A stretch of DNA of 64,000 nucleotides from Nymphaea colorata (GCF_008831285.2 NC_045138.2:18881934-18945933); one strand, 5' to 3'; positions 47,303-58,880 are shown, counted from the first letter of the stretch. Program-made: numbers and translations. The notes: generated by a model from the sequence alone, not told the origin.

Positions 47303-47409
47303 CCTCTTTGTTACGTTGAACTTGGTGTTCGCACTCACTCCTGATTTTGCTGCATTCCTTGCAACTTTCTTTTAAATGTTTATTTGGGTGTATACTTAGG
47401 CCTTCCATT

Positions 47410-47650
47410 AGAAATTAGATTCGAGTTAAGTTGAAGAAAAATCTGTATCATATCCAAATCTGAAAACTAAAACAATATTTTTAAATCAACATTCAAATTT
47501 GATTTTGACTTTTAAACCGATTCTAAATTGCATTACATCTAATTTGAATCTCAATTCGAACCTAGTTGATATTTACTTAAATCTGAATCCACACCCAAAT
47601 CTAATCGAATATCATTTGTCATATCCAAATTCAATCTGATTTTTGAACTC
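47410..47650. repeat. Degenerate AATCC/GATTT-rich dispersed repeat
   Basis: Runs of words like ATCCAAATCTGA, AATTTGAATCTCAATTCG and AATCTGAATCCACACC. The same texture appears at 29040-29150, 29500-29640, 30360-30540, 40280-40760, 57400-57560 and 62640-62760. Probably one old dispersed family; ends not defined. Here it lies in the divergent promoter region between CDC73 and the SKIP30-like gene. Confidence 0.45.
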
Positions 47651-47849
47651 GACTCGTTTTTAAACTCACAAATCATGAGCTCGTAAATCATTCATCATTT
47701 TAGCTCGACTCGAAGAAAGTCGTAAATCATTGAGCTTCATCTTCAGCTCGGGTTCAGCAATACTTTGTTCTACGAGCCGAGTTGGCCTTGGGTTGACTCG
47801 TTGAACAAAATCGCTTCCGTCACCCCTGCGTCTCGAGCCATCGACTCGG

Positions 47850-48059
47850 TCGGTCGCCTTTGCTCTATTTCTGGAATATGCCTTGCAACGCCGTAGAAGG
47901 CAGGCAAAGCGACTCTACACGCACTTGCGTATCCGGTATCCCTTTTCCAGGCCAACTGCCCGGAAAGGTTGAAGCTTTTCTGTCGCAGTCCCCGAAATTC
48001 GGTCTCATAGTTTCCACCAAAGACAAGCTAATTGCTGAGATCCTCAACTCGTCTTCCAG
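47850..48059 (+). promoter_or_regulatory. Putative untranslated first exon of the SKIP30-like gene
   Basis: GC-richer sequence that ends CTTCCAG followed by GTGAGC at 48060, a good donor. A matching acceptor is TTAAAGATAG at 49811-49820, 24 bases before the ATG. This would give a leader intron of about 1.76 kb. The exon start is not defined. Confidence 0.45.
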
Positions 48060-48460
48060 GTGAGCCGTCGAAGCACCAACCTCGAATTCCGTTTGGTTTT
48101 TTGTTTGGATGAGGCGTTCTATCGAGATTCTATTCTAGCCGTTCAGTTTTCTGATGTTTCTCTCTTGAATTTTTTCATGTCTGAATCCCCATTTCAATTA
48201 TTTCCATGTTCGACTTGCTTGCAATCATTCAGTGGAACGAATTTATGCTACTTACAGGATTTGCGCACGGTTCTCAACTGGGGTTTCCAGGTTTGTGGTG
48301 GAATTTCATGTTTTCCGGTGACTCGAGAAGTTGGTTTCTATTGCGTTGAGGAGTTGCTTAAGTCGGTTTTTCAACTTTGAGGAACTCCATGTCCATGGGA
48401 TATGAATAATCGTAGAGGTGACATGTTCTGTGCAAAACAAGATAGAAATCTTTTGACCAC

Positions 48461-48584
48461 TTGGACGCTTCTCGGTGTTGGCATGTACATCTACGAATCG
48501 TCTCTGTTTTCCTTTTGAACTCTTGGACGCTTCTTGGTGTTGGCATGTACATCAATAAATCGTCTCTGTTTTCCTTCTTATATT
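48461..48584 (+). repeat. 62-bp tandem repeat, two copies
   Basis: Units start TTGGACGCTTCTCGGTGTTG at 48461 and TTGGACGCTTCTTGGTGTTG at 48523, with few differences. They lie within the putative leader intron of the SKIP30-like gene. Confidence 0.85.
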
Positions 48585-49844
48585 GTAGTGCGACAGGCAC
48601 TTGCTGTTTGCGACAATACCATGGTCGTATTCATTTACACTGGCAAGTCATGGTGATGTTAATACCTTTCTTCATTCATATGCCGTCATTAAGTTTAAGC
48701 TTCATCAGAGATTTAGTAGAACTTGACACCAGCAGTGCGAATTCTTTCAAGTCTTTTGGCACTTTAACGTTGGGTTTTTAAGATTTTGATGTCGCTTATG
48801 CTGATATGTACATTAGTCCTGTTGCATCATTAAATTCTTTTTGCTGCATTGATCTTTTGGTTTCCATTCCTTGTAATGAGTATAATCTTTGATGGTACCA
48901 ACTTACGGATTTGAGTTCAACTCTTAAAAATCTGATGCGTTCCACTTGGCTCTGAAATACCGAAAGACAGTTGTGTTCGAGCGTTGCGATTTGTAGTAAC
49001 ATTGATGCTATGGTTATCTATTCAGTTTTTAGTGGCTGGTCTTTAAGCATAGATCTTCGGCATTCTTGCTTACTTTCGCAGTAGAATACTTTGCTTTTGC
49101 AGTTACAGTTAATGGTTTTATGTGCCATCTCTCCATGTCATTTTTTATCAATATAGACGTTATTGTGATAGTAAACTGCAAAAAGAAGCGTCACATTGAT
49201 TGGTGCCAAATTACATGCTAGGGTCCAAGTTTTGTTATTCTTATTTTCTTCTTTTTTTGAAACTCATGCAGTGTCCTTAAAGAGAAAATCAAGAAGGGAA
49301 AGGGAACTGTATTCTATTATTATAACAAGTTAGGTAGTATCAGTCTTTCACATGCCATGAATTCTATTCAAGTTGCATAATTGAACGAAGCTGGATTTTA
49401 ACTTTTCAGTAGTAGTCTCAGGAGTTGATGCTCCGAGAAAGATCTGCTTCTGGGCCTCTGGCGATAGTGATTTAGATAATGAGAAAATTTGATCTAGAGG
49501 AATCAGATTATTGCAGGATAACCTATTCATTGTGCATTTGCTAGTTATATACTTTTCTGCTAATCCTTTTCCAAATCTTTTGTAGGTGTGTACCCTCCTC
49601 TTTGGAGTGTAGACTTCCTTTTCTTTAATCCGTCTGCCTTCCCTACTATAGGTTTAGTAACTCTCTCTCTCTCTCTTTTTATCTCTTTTTGTATTGGCAA
49701 TCTGTCAAATATTTTTCTCTCATGTTCTTCTAAAGCATGTTTGTCATTTTTGTTGTGCGGGCACTGGGCAACTGAATTTTGAAGTAACCGGTATATTGAC
49801 TGCCCTTCTGTTAAAGATAGGTCACCCTGAAGCAGTCTGACAAC

Positions 49845-50881
49845 ATGTCTGATCTGATTGAGGGTCTTCCTGATGATGTTGCCCTTCGCTGCCTTGCATA
49901 TGTTCCATTTGTTCATCATCTGAAACTGCAGCTTGTTTGCCGTTCATGGAGAGATGCACTCCGCAGTCCTGAGCTACTTAAGGCTCGTCATGAGGTTGGA
50001 GTGGCTGAAGAATTCCTGTGTGTGTCTGCATTTGAGCCAGAAAACTTGTGGCAGCTATATGATCCCCGATTAGATATTTGGATGACACTTACAACTTTGC
50101 CATCAGAGATCAAGCATTTGTCAAACTTTGGGGCTGTATCTGTTGGTGGAAAACTATTTGTGCTTGGTGGTAATAGTGATTCTGTGGATCCTCAGACGGG
50201 GGATCATGACAGCATTTTCCCAACCAATGAGGTTTGGTCCTACAATCCAATTCTTCGGCAGTGGACTTCATGTGCACGGATGTTGGTTGCCCGGGCAATG
50301 TTTGCATGCTCTGTGCTAGATGGGAGAATAATTGTTGCTGGTGGCTTGACTGGTTGCAGAAAACCTTCCACCAGTGCAGAAATATATGATCCTGAGAAGG
50401 ATACATGGGATGCAATAGCAGAGCTTCGCCACACTTGTAACTCAGCTTGTACTGGTATGGTGATCTCAGGAAAGTTTTATGTGCTGCATAAGGGATTGTC
50501 GATGGTGCAGGTGCTGGAACACCGTGAGAATCGTTGGCTGGTAGAGGACGAAGAATGGCTGCAAGGTCCTTCAGCCATGGTTGGGGGGATTTGTACGTAT
50601 TACACGGTGGCTTGATTATCCGACCAGTAAAACCACTGATGTTAGTGATTTCAATTGCATTTGACTTCCAGAGCAGGATTGGGTTTGCGCTTATTGGACA
50701 AGGTCAGAGTCTCTATCTGATTGGAGGTGTGGATGGTCCTGGACAGTGGAACGTCCCAATCAAATTGCTATCTGATGTGAATGTCTTGAACGTGAAAATC
50801 AGGGGTTCAACTTGGCGACAACTATCCCCAATGACACGGTGCCATGGCACTGTGGTTGGAAGTACATTGCTGACGATTTAA
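49845..50881 (+). CDS. SKIP30-like F-box/kelch-repeat protein, with one frameshift
   Basis: The frame from 49845 gives an N-terminal F-box (LPDDVALRCLAYVPFVHHLK, residues about 8-50), then kelch units with paired-glycine motifs (LFVLGGNSD, IIVAGGLTGCRKP, FYVLHKGLS). These closely follow Arabidopsis SKIP30, a 352-aa SCF substrate receptor that binds SKP1/ASK proteins. The frame stops at 50615. Immediately after the G-run at 50583-50588 (six G) the homologous sequence continues in another frame (DLYVLHGGLII, then GFALIGQGQSLYLIGGVDGP, to the family's usual end MTRCHGTVVGSTLLTI) as far as 50881. One more G in the run would restore a 345-aa product of normal length. Nothing else is damaged, so a homopolymer sequencing error is as likely as a real mutation. 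The gene is divergent from CDC73 and convergent with the MUSTANG gene. Confidence 0.88.
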
Positions 50882-50899
50882 CTGTCACTGTCTATAATC

Positions 50900-52170
50900 C
50901 TTCATCTTTTTTCATTTTCCTTTTCAGGATTCAGTGAAATGGCTTGTGTCTTGTCTGAGTATATATCAACATTAGTGTTTGGATTCAAAGGAGTCGAGTA
51001 TTTATTTGTCGTCTATGCCGGTTGGTTCCTACTGCTTCTTGTTAGCTCATCACCTGATGAGTGGATAATGCTGTTATGTTGGTTAATGTTGAGAGTGTGG
51101 TCCGGAAGTTCTTGCTTCTGTAGATTATCTTCATATTAGGGATGCAAAGACGTCTAAATTCTTATCCATTAATCGCAGCATTTCTAGCGCATGCCAATTG
51201 ACTAGTATTTTGACAAGTTCATTGATTTTTCCATTGAAATGCAAGTTTGCATCTGGATACAGGTCAAAGGTTGAGTAGTTTTTTCATATTAAACATGAGC
51301 ATGTCTAACCTCAGGTCTAAGTAATTGTTGATTGGTACGAGACCAAAGACTTGCATGTTCGTCACTCAGCACTTCAAAATAAGATGGATCATAATCCGAA
51401 CGGGACATGCCTCCATGATGACCACGCCCCTTTGTCGTGCTACCACAAGTGCAGATTATGGCACACCTTGGTTTACATGGAAGGTGAAATGTCGTCATGG
51501 TCTACTGTTATTAGTATATTGCTAAAGGGTCCATATCAGTCTACACATCAGTATTCTTGCTCCACGTTAAAAGTGTCTATGGAGTCATCATTTGTCAATT
51601 AATATTATATGTTTCAATTTGCTTTTACTATTAAAAAATCTAGCCCAATCCGTAAAGCATCTTACTAGGTTAGGTCGCTCGGTGCAATCGTTTTCATAGA
51701 TACTCTTTTGGACCTCATTACGGTTCTCATGGAACTAGTTTTCCGAACGGCTGAGAAAAAGTGGCCTGTGGATTTTTCTGCAACAGTATTCTTCTGGGAT
51801 GTTCCCTAGTGGTACTTGTTTGCTATCAGTCTCCCACCTATATTTAGCTATTGAATGGAATTTACCGCTAACCAACTCGTTGACAACACCTTCTTCTAGG
51901 ATGTTCCCTGCGCAGCTTGAATCTTAAAAGATCAAGCAGGTTGGAGCAGATATCTGGCCATTATGCGGCTAGTTTTCGCGATGGTCATACTTGAACCGAC
52001 AGATGTGAGACCTGGCCTCCGGGAGACGCTGGAACTGCTTGAATCACAGGCACTGCACAAAAGATCTGTGGTTTGTCTCTTCATAAACAGAATCTCGGAA
52101 AGGCCCATTCTTCTAGGCGACCCAAACAGGCCTCCCAAGAAATACCGCAGGATGCGCTCCATCTATATTA
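50900..52170. other. Spacer between convergent genes
   Basis: Includes the 3' region of the SKIP30-like gene and unassigned sequence. Plus-strand frames at 51325-51602 and 51963-52226 have no known domains and weak coding character. No element ends recognised. Confidence 0.4.
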
Positions 52171-52205
52171 AACAATCTAAATGTCGGACAATAGAAGAAA
52201 GAAAA

Positions 52206-52211
52206 TTTATT
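52206..52211 (-). terminator. Candidate polyadenylation signal of the MUSTANG gene
   Basis: On the minus strand AATAAA occurs about 300 bases after the stop codon. The spacing is reasonable for a plant 3' UTR; not proven. Confidence 0.35.
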
Positions 52212-52512
52212 ATGTTGCTGGATTGAACAGAAAGCCGTTCCTTGGAATACAACCAACAAAAAGTGGATCCATTCAATCCGTGCAATTATTGCATCTTCCA
52301 CGCTTTACTTTTTCTCAAATCTGTTAGTTAGTGAGAACAGTCCACATGTCAAAATGGAAACTGTACAATATGCAGTGAGAAGGGTTCCGTCGTCGGCAAC
52401 AAGCTGGTTAGACGGGAAAGTTGCAGCAATCCAGTAGCAATTCGCATACTGTGAAGAAAAAAAGGGAGTGAATCCATGGTGTATTGTACAATTACAACAC
52501 AACTCAGCCCAG

Positions 52513-54357
52513 CTATATCTGCTCGAGAATCTGAGCTCGACATTTTTTCCGTGTGTGACCTGATTGATTGCAATGCCCGCAACTCACTATCCGCTTTGCC
52601 CGAGTAAGGGTTTCTGCACGAACAAGCTTCTTTTTCGGGCGGCCAGGTGGCCGGCGGGTCTTGGGCGGACGAATGACTATATCAACGCTAGCACCACCAT
52701 TCTTGCTCCCTTCTACCCTATCCTTCCAAAGGCTTTTATCTGGGATTGGGCTTATGGTCTGAGAGTAGGCCTCCCGATAGCTTGCGACTGAGAAGCAAGA
52801 TTCTGCAAAGAGACGGGCATTTTGGCCGCAGGACAGAAGAGCAGCAGTAGCATGTGCACACGGCAGGCCAAAAAGCTGCCAGCGACGACAGGAACAGCAG
52901 CGGGTCCTTATATCCACAATATTTGTCCGCTCAGTGGAGACAATCTCAAACTCAACTTCGTTTGCACGAAGAACTTGGTAACATCGAGAATCAGCAATGG
53001 CTTCCGACATGCGTTTTTCTGCAGATGGCACGAGTATGGCCGACCATGCTGCCCCTCTATCACGGCGTTCACTAAAACAATCCGTTAGTCGAGCCCGGAA
53101 AGACTCCATTACCTTGATTATTGGAAGGTGCTGCGAGTCACTAACCCATGTACTCAACAGTTGTGTGATGCCTAAAGTAAGATGGCCATATCGCACTCCT
53201 TCAAAATAAGCCACAGCCCACAGATTAGGTGGATACCTGTTCACCCATTGGACAGCATCGCGTGAAATCTCTTCCATCTCCCCCAATCTTGCTCCAAACT
53301 CCGCTGTTGTAAGTGAATAAGCAGCATTCCAGAACAGGTTAAGCAATTTTGTGTTCTTAAACTCATCACAGAAATTCTCACTAAGATATCGCAAACAGAA
53401 ACCATGGTATGCAGTTGGAAAATGTGTCTCGACTGCCTCTACAATTCCTTGTTGCCGATCAGATAATATTGTCAGTCTAGGCATGTTCTCTGTGTTGACT
53501 CCAAGAAGTTTCCTCAACTCTGATAGGAACCACATCCAGTTCTCATCTGTCTCAATATCAACAACGCCAAATGCCAGAGGGAAGACTGAGCCATCGCCAT
53601 CTACAGCAGCAGCACATAAGAGGGTGCCCAAGTACTTGCTCTTTATATATGCTCTGTCTAGTTCCAAGAGAGGTCGGCAACCATGGATAAAACCATAAAT
53701 AGATGCTCGATAAGATATAAAGAGGCGATGAAAGTGATTTTCTTGTCCTGTGGCAACAACAAGAGCTATACTTCCTGGATTTGTTTTCCTAATTTGTTCA
53801 CAGTATGCAGGAAGAAGGCGGAATCCTTCTTCATAAGATCCATGAACAGCAGCCATACTACGCTCCTTACCTCGCCAAGCTTGCATATATGATACAGCCA
53901 CTCCATGTCGTTCACGTATTTCTTTTAGTATGTCATTGGGCTTGTAGCGTGGATCAGCTCTAAGCCATGACTCAACAGACTTTGCAACCCAAGATACAGA
54001 TGCCTGTTGATGGCGTGAATTACGAACTCCTTCACAGGTATGTTCTCCACGCAATGTCCTTATTGTAAATGTTTGACCACTGGAACACTTTGCAGCATGT
54101 ACACGCCAAGGACATCCTTCTTTGGCACACTTGGCTATCACACGACATCTATCTGACTTCACCATTCGAAGATCAAAATGAAAAGCAATTGCAGTTTCTT
54201 TTAGCATCCGACGACACTCATCGACATCTGCAAACTCTTGCCCCACCGATAAAGTTTGCCCAAGGGACACAGGATGATCCTCTCCCAAATTGTGCATAAG
54301 CAAGGCATCATCTTCAGTTAAAGGTTGTTCAACAGACACAAAAGACTGGTCTTCCAT
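52513..54357 (-). CDS. MUG1: MUSTANG-type domesticated Mutator transposase
   Basis: One coding exon, 614 aa. The chosen start is ATG at 54357 (MEDQSFVSVEQPLTEDD), because the longer frame begins with GTG. Domains in order: an N-terminal MuDR/WRKY-GCM1-like zinc region (CAKEGCPWRVHAAKC, GEHTC), a MULE transposase core with acidic residues in LELDRAYIKSKYLG, LTILSDRQ and AYFEGVRYGH, a SWIM zinc finger (CCSCRRWQLFGLPCAH from about residue 487), an AT-hook-like RRPPGRPKKK (about 568) and a CCHC knuckle (CGHCNQSGHTRKKC, about 593-606). Similarity in every part follows Arabidopsis MUSTANG 1, a host gene derived long ago from a Mutator element and needed for normal growth and flowering. No terminal inverted repeats flank it. 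The symbol rests on remembered similarity to MUG1; other clade members are possible. Confidence 0.9.
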   Translation of the reverse strand: MEDQSFVSVEQPLTEDDALLMHNLGEDHPVSLGQTLSVGQEFADVDECRRMLKETAIAFHFDLRMVKSDRCRVIAKCAKEGCPWRVHAAKCSSGQTFTIRTLRGEHTCEGVRNSRHQQASVSWVAKSVESWLRADPRYKPNDILKEIRERHGVAVSYMQAWRGKERSMAAVHGSYEEGFRLLPAYCEQIRKTNPGSIALVVATGQENHFHRLFISYRASIYGFIHGCRPLLELDRAYIKSKYLGTLLCAAAVDGDGSVFPLAFGVVDIETDENWMWFLSELRKLLGVNTENMPRLTILSDRQQGIVEAVETHFPTAYHGFCLRYLSENFCDEFKNTKLLNLFWNAAYSLTTAEFGARLGEMEEISRDAVQWVNRYPPNLWAVAYFEGVRYGHLTLGITQLLSTWVSDSQHLPIIKVMESFRARLTDCFSERRDRGAAWSAILVPSAEKRMSEAIADSRCYQVLRANEVEFEIVSTERTNIVDIRTRCCSCRRWQLFGLPCAHATAALLSCGQNARLFAESCFSVASYREAYSQTISPIPDKSLWKDRVEGSKNGGASVDIVIRPPKTRRPPGRPKKKLVRAETLTRAKRIVSCGHCNQSGHTRKKCRAQILEQI

Positions 54358-54510
54358 CAAGGTATCAAGGGAAGTATAGTATACCACGACTTTCACAGCA
54401 ATAGACAGCTTTTATTCCCAGAAATTCCCTAACATACGGAATTTGGTGCCCTCCGCTGGACGGTTAAGGATAAAAATCTTTTCAATCACATCTAACATCT
54501 CACCCAAAGC

Positions 54511-56058
54511 CTGAAAATACCACAGAAGAAAGCAGTTACTGACCATTTGCAATTTTAATGTGATACCTCAAAATCTGGTGCAGCTAGAATTATCAAGGAG
54601 CTTCCTCTTAGGTGAGGAAGCAAGACCAATGAATAATGAAGCTTTGAAAAGATTACTACCAGCCAAAGTAAACTCCAATTCACTACATGAATTGTGCACT
54701 CGAAAAATTGAAAGAATAAATATCCTTCAAAGTTACTTAGCTCAAAATTCGGCTTAACCCAACAACAAAAGTCAATTATAATAGATTATAGAAGGAGAAA
54801 AAATGTAGTCACGTAGAGAAAGGTAAACAGCTAGCCAACTATTGAAAGTTGAAATATTAAAACAGTTGGCAAGACATGTTTTTCAACAACAAATAACTCA
54901 AAAGTCAAACAACACTATGTGTAGCATAACAACCGAAGGAATAGAATGAAAAGGGGAAAAAAAGAAACACTGGTTGAGACAGTAACGCCTACACAAGAAA
55001 TATTAGCTGTTGATCAGCATTCAACAAGACAACAGAAGGCTAATAAGATTCGGGAAACGAAAAGACCTGTCCACTGAACTATGGAGTACTACGGTAGCAT
55101 TTTCTCTCCGAAGACACTGTGGTTGCTTTCTCATCATTAGCGTTCTGATAAGATGGGAAAGTGCTCTAGTATGATGACTATTGTATAGCATGGGACTAGA
55201 GGAATTGACAGTATACATTTTGGATTTTACTGGTATATGATTAGAGACTACAGTACATATGAAAGCCATAGCCTTTGCTATCATCAAATCGCCTCTAAGC
55301 ATTCAACTGCTTCATGGTTCAATCTAAGGGGGGAGAAAAAAGATCGTGAGACTAAAAATTAATTCCATATATCAGTAGGGCGATTGATCCTTAACCAGAA
55401 CAATCTGAAGAATAAACTCCACTTATGAGAACCTCGCAGATAACTTCAGCCAAGCGAGAGCATGTTGGCACCAACTATATTTCGGGTAGAAACTTGCCGG
55501 CTACTGTTTGCAGCATAATGGGCCAATGATTGAGCACAATAACTTACCTAATTTGAATCTTCAGCTGGAAAATAAGCTCCGGTTAAGTATTGTCCCTTCT
55601 TCGCGTGCACATTTCCTAAATAATATTCAACAAGGGCGGAGGGCCCCTTCACCCACAGAAAGAAAGGTCGACACACTGTCGCATTTTGTGTGGGGCAGAA
55701 GTTTTTTTCTTAAAATGATAACATGCATCATACATTCTCCTATACCATTCAACTGAACGTAGTTAAAATCCTAAAGCCGACGACACTATGAACCAAACCA
55801 CTCATGACGGAGAACTCTGAACTGATAATTGCTAAAAAAAAGCAATGAAAGATCAAGCTCCGTCCAATGCCAAAAATAAAGCAAACAAAAAGAAGACCAA
55901 ATTGAAAAAATATCTCACAATTTCGAACCCTAAGAAAGCGGGAACCGAGGAAAAACCTTCCATGTACGCACCAAGACGAAACCCTAACTAAAAGAGATCA
56001 AGCAAAACAAGCAAAAAGAAGGGGAGAAGACTGTGGATAATGGAGAGATTATGGTTAC
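54511..56058 (-). other. Putative 5'-UTR intron of the MUSTANG gene
   Basis: On the minus strand an exon-like segment ends CATCATTTGAG followed by GTAACC at 56058. A good acceptor (GTGGTATTTTCAG before GCTTTGGG) lies at 54511. This would remove a 1.55-kb leader intron and leave about 150 bases of leader before the start codon. The intron itself holds only AT-rich, non-coding sequence. Confidence 0.6.
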
Positions 56059-56160
56059 CTCAAATGATGAATGCGAAGAACTCTCAGCCTGGACCGCCAC
56101 GAAATCTGGAGAGAAAGAGAGAGATTAGAGTTCCTCCTCTTCCCCGCTTTTCTCGACAAC
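56059..56160 (-). promoter_or_regulatory. Putative untranslated first exon of the MUSTANG gene
   Basis: The segment before the donor at 56058 includes a GA/CT-rich run (AGAGAAAGAGAGAG on the + strand at about 56110-56125), common in plant leaders. The transcription start is not located. Confidence 0.45.
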
Positions 56161-56389
56161 CTCTGGTCTTAAAATTGGATATGGATTTTCCCGATTGGTT
56201 TGGACCTGAGTCTAATATCAGATTTCGAACTCAAACCATTTGGATAAGGGACTTTCTGATCTTAAGCAGTGTCGGGTCCGAACGCAGACTGTTCTTATTC
56301 CCAGTACCACACGACATTTTGATCGATACGCATGGCATGGCCCCTGTCAGTTACTTTTACTTTGTTTTATTTGGTCTAGTTCATGAGTA

Positions 56390-56815
56390 ATTGATAAGAT
56401 TTAATAACATACAAACTATTAATTTTCAGTTAAAATTGTTTCTGAGCGAATGGCTCCATGTTTTTAAAGCAAAGTCTGGTTCTGTCTTCAAATCTAAGTT
56501 TTTGGAGTGTTTGAGTGCCATCAAAACTCCGTTTGTTTAAAGAAAACCTAGTTTTGACAAAATCTGATTTTATAAGAATGAATGGAAAACCTAATGTTTT
56601 CTAGCTTATTCAAAAAAGCCAGGTTTTCAAAAACTAAAATTCTAAAACTCATTAAAAAAACTTGATTTTATAAAACCTCGTTTTTAAAAAAACTGGGTTA
56701 GAGCTAGACGCCCCTTAAGCCTTTGAACTCAAAGTGACTAAGTCTCCCACTCAAGTGCTTTTTTCCACTTTTAATAAACTAATAACAAAAGAAGAACTGT
56801 TGTCTAAACCAGCCA
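56390..56815. other. Intergenic, no gene seen
   Basis: AT-rich, with short inverted words such as AAAACCTAGTTTT and AAACCTCGTTTTT. The phrase TAGACGCCCCTTAAG near 56707 could be one end of an old MITE; the other end was not found. Confidence 0.35.
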
Positions 56816-56817
56816 CT

Positions 56818-57390
56818 GGTTCAGTTCAATGTCACCTGGGTGCGTTTCCCAGGAGCTCGCACCCGCACCGGGTGCGGGTGCGGTGCGGGTGCGCTCCAGG
56901 TGCGCACCCAAACCGCACCCGATGATGAGGCGCACCCAAACCGCACCCAGGGGAGTTGGATCAAGTTCCGAGTCGAATCCAAATCCAAACCAAGTTTATT
57001 GCTGGATATGATTTTGGGATGAAATCAGATTAAAAATCCACAAAATCAAATCCCCATCGACCGTTGCATCTAATTTAATACATCTATAGATATATTATAT
57101 GTTCTCTTTTCTCTTTCAAAAAAACCATACAGGACTAAAGAATGGTGGCTTTCATAAAACGATCTGTTTGCCTTTTTTTCAAACATTTCTTTTTTGATTT
57201 TTTCCCACTATCATAAAAATGTATAATTTTAATTGTGTTATTCAATTTCTACGAAAAATTAATAATAATAATAATAATATTAATATTAATAAAATATCTT
57301 CACCGCACCACCGCACCTAATTTTTTTGAGATGTGCCGCACCGGCACCCGCACCGGCACCGACACCGGCACCCGCACCCGGCATTCAGGT
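56818..57390. mobile_element. Short TIR element (MITE), about 555 bp, relative of the 14-kb transposon
   Basis: The element (about 56827-57381) starts CAATGTCACCTGGGTGCG and ends, in reverse complement, TATGTCACCTGAATGCCGGG. The terminal inverted repeat is therefore about 15 bp with the core ATGTCACCTG. A 9-base target duplication GGTTCAGTT flanks it directly (56818-56826 and just after the right end). Subterminal DNA is packed with GGGTGC words on both sides. The inner right end (GATGTGCCGCACCGGC and the AAT run) matches the left end of the 14061-16325 element. No coding capacity. hAT elements usually give 8 bases and MULEs 9, so the superfamily remains open. Confidence 0.82.
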
Positions 57391-57399
57391 GACATAGGT

Positions 57400-58880
57400 T
57401 CAGTTGGATTCTACTTGAATGCCGGTTTCTTAGTCAGATCTGGATCCACCTACGAATACCAAGGTATCCAATTTGGATCAAGATCCGTTTTGACTATGAA
57501 ATTGGATTTTAGATTCGGATATAACTTTTTTCTTTGTTTATATTCAAACACAAATTCAAATATAAATATGTGAACTTAAAAGTATATGCAGTTAGAATTC
57601 AATCTATTGACAACCCTTTTGGCAACTGCCTTAACGGGGAAAACATGCAGAACAAATGAACTTCCATTCCATTGACTGTCTGATTGCTTACAAGTCCTTT
57701 CATGTGAAGCTCCTCAAATACACTTAAACAAAGGTTTTTCATTTAAGAGGCTAACCTTTTGACTATACAACCCCAAATAGGCCATACATTTGTGGCTGTT
57801 AAGTCAATGGCAGGGCTAGGATTTTTTGGTTGAGAAATTGACGCCGAATGTCGTATGAATATCTCATGTGACACCATCTAGGCCGCCTAACTTGGTTACA
57901 AGGTAACTTTTGATGCACTAGCCCACAAGTAGTTCTGCTGCTGCTAGGGGTAAGCTCAGAAAAAAAAAAATTATATGTAAAAAATCAAATTTTTTTAGTT
58001 TGGCCCGACCTACAGATGGTTTGGCCCGCCCCTGAAAAAAATCCTGGCTCTGTCCATGACTGCTGTTGTTAGTATAGTTAATCCTTATCTTAGTTTCCAA
58101 TCACTAGCGAACTCTTTGACATTAAGAACAACATGTAAACGTTTTGTGAATGCACCTCAAAATTAAATTAGATTTATGAAACATTTGTTCAGATATCTAA
58201 TGATCTTTTCTCAATTTTGAATTTATGAAACACTCTTACTTTATTCGTACTACTAAACAACCCCTAAAGAAACGCCTTAAAATTATTCATGTTAAAACAT
58301 GCACTTGAATATTTTTGTTTTTAACTACATCTAAATGACATAAACAATACTAAGGTCCAAAAAACCTGGACGGAGCCGGGGTACCATTTCCCGTAGTTGA
58401 TTTTCTTAGCGTTTATGTGGTTCAGGAAAGGCGGCCGGACTTGCCCTACCGGTCCTCATGCCTTGACGCCCACGGCGATTCACCTTGTCGCGTCCTCGTC
58501 GTCATCTTTGCCCAGACCCGTCGGTCCAACCGTAGGCGAATCTCATTCCAGGTTCCTTCAAGGCCAAGGTATTGCAACTGACAAAACTGCCCCTCAATGT
58601 GACCACTTGTTGCAAAATAACCAAATTCAAAGTTCAACGCAATGGTGTGAAAAGTGTAAGGCCGTCTGATTGGTGTCGTGACTAAACTGGGCGGGAGGAA
58701 TTCAGGAATTATATATACATATAAAGAGAGAGACTTGGCTTCCACGAAAAAAATTAGATAAACACGACATAAAAGATCGATGTCATATTTAGTAGCTATG
58801 TTTCAATAATCATGACCATGAAAATAGGGGCGATCTTATAGTTTAGTCAGATTATATGGATTCTCTTGTTCTCTGCAGCT
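57400..58880. other. Intergenic with decayed repeat
   Basis: Begins with the dispersed GGATCAAGATCCG-type texture. At 57800-58065 there is a diverged unit of the repeat family seen at 37-40 kb (AAATTATATGTAAAAAATC, CCTGGCTCTGTCC near its right side). At 58140-58275 a segment rich in TTTATGAAACA words ends AACAACCCCTAAAG and may be part of a MITE. No gene seen; a GC-rich stretch at 58425-58560 has no supported frame. Confidence 0.45.

Noticed and set aside
46836-47408. A 190-codon minus-strand frame upstream of and overlapping CDC73
   Set aside because: Runs out of frame through the CDC73 start region and its GA-rich leader. Serine/proline-rich from the GC-rich exon; not a separate gene.
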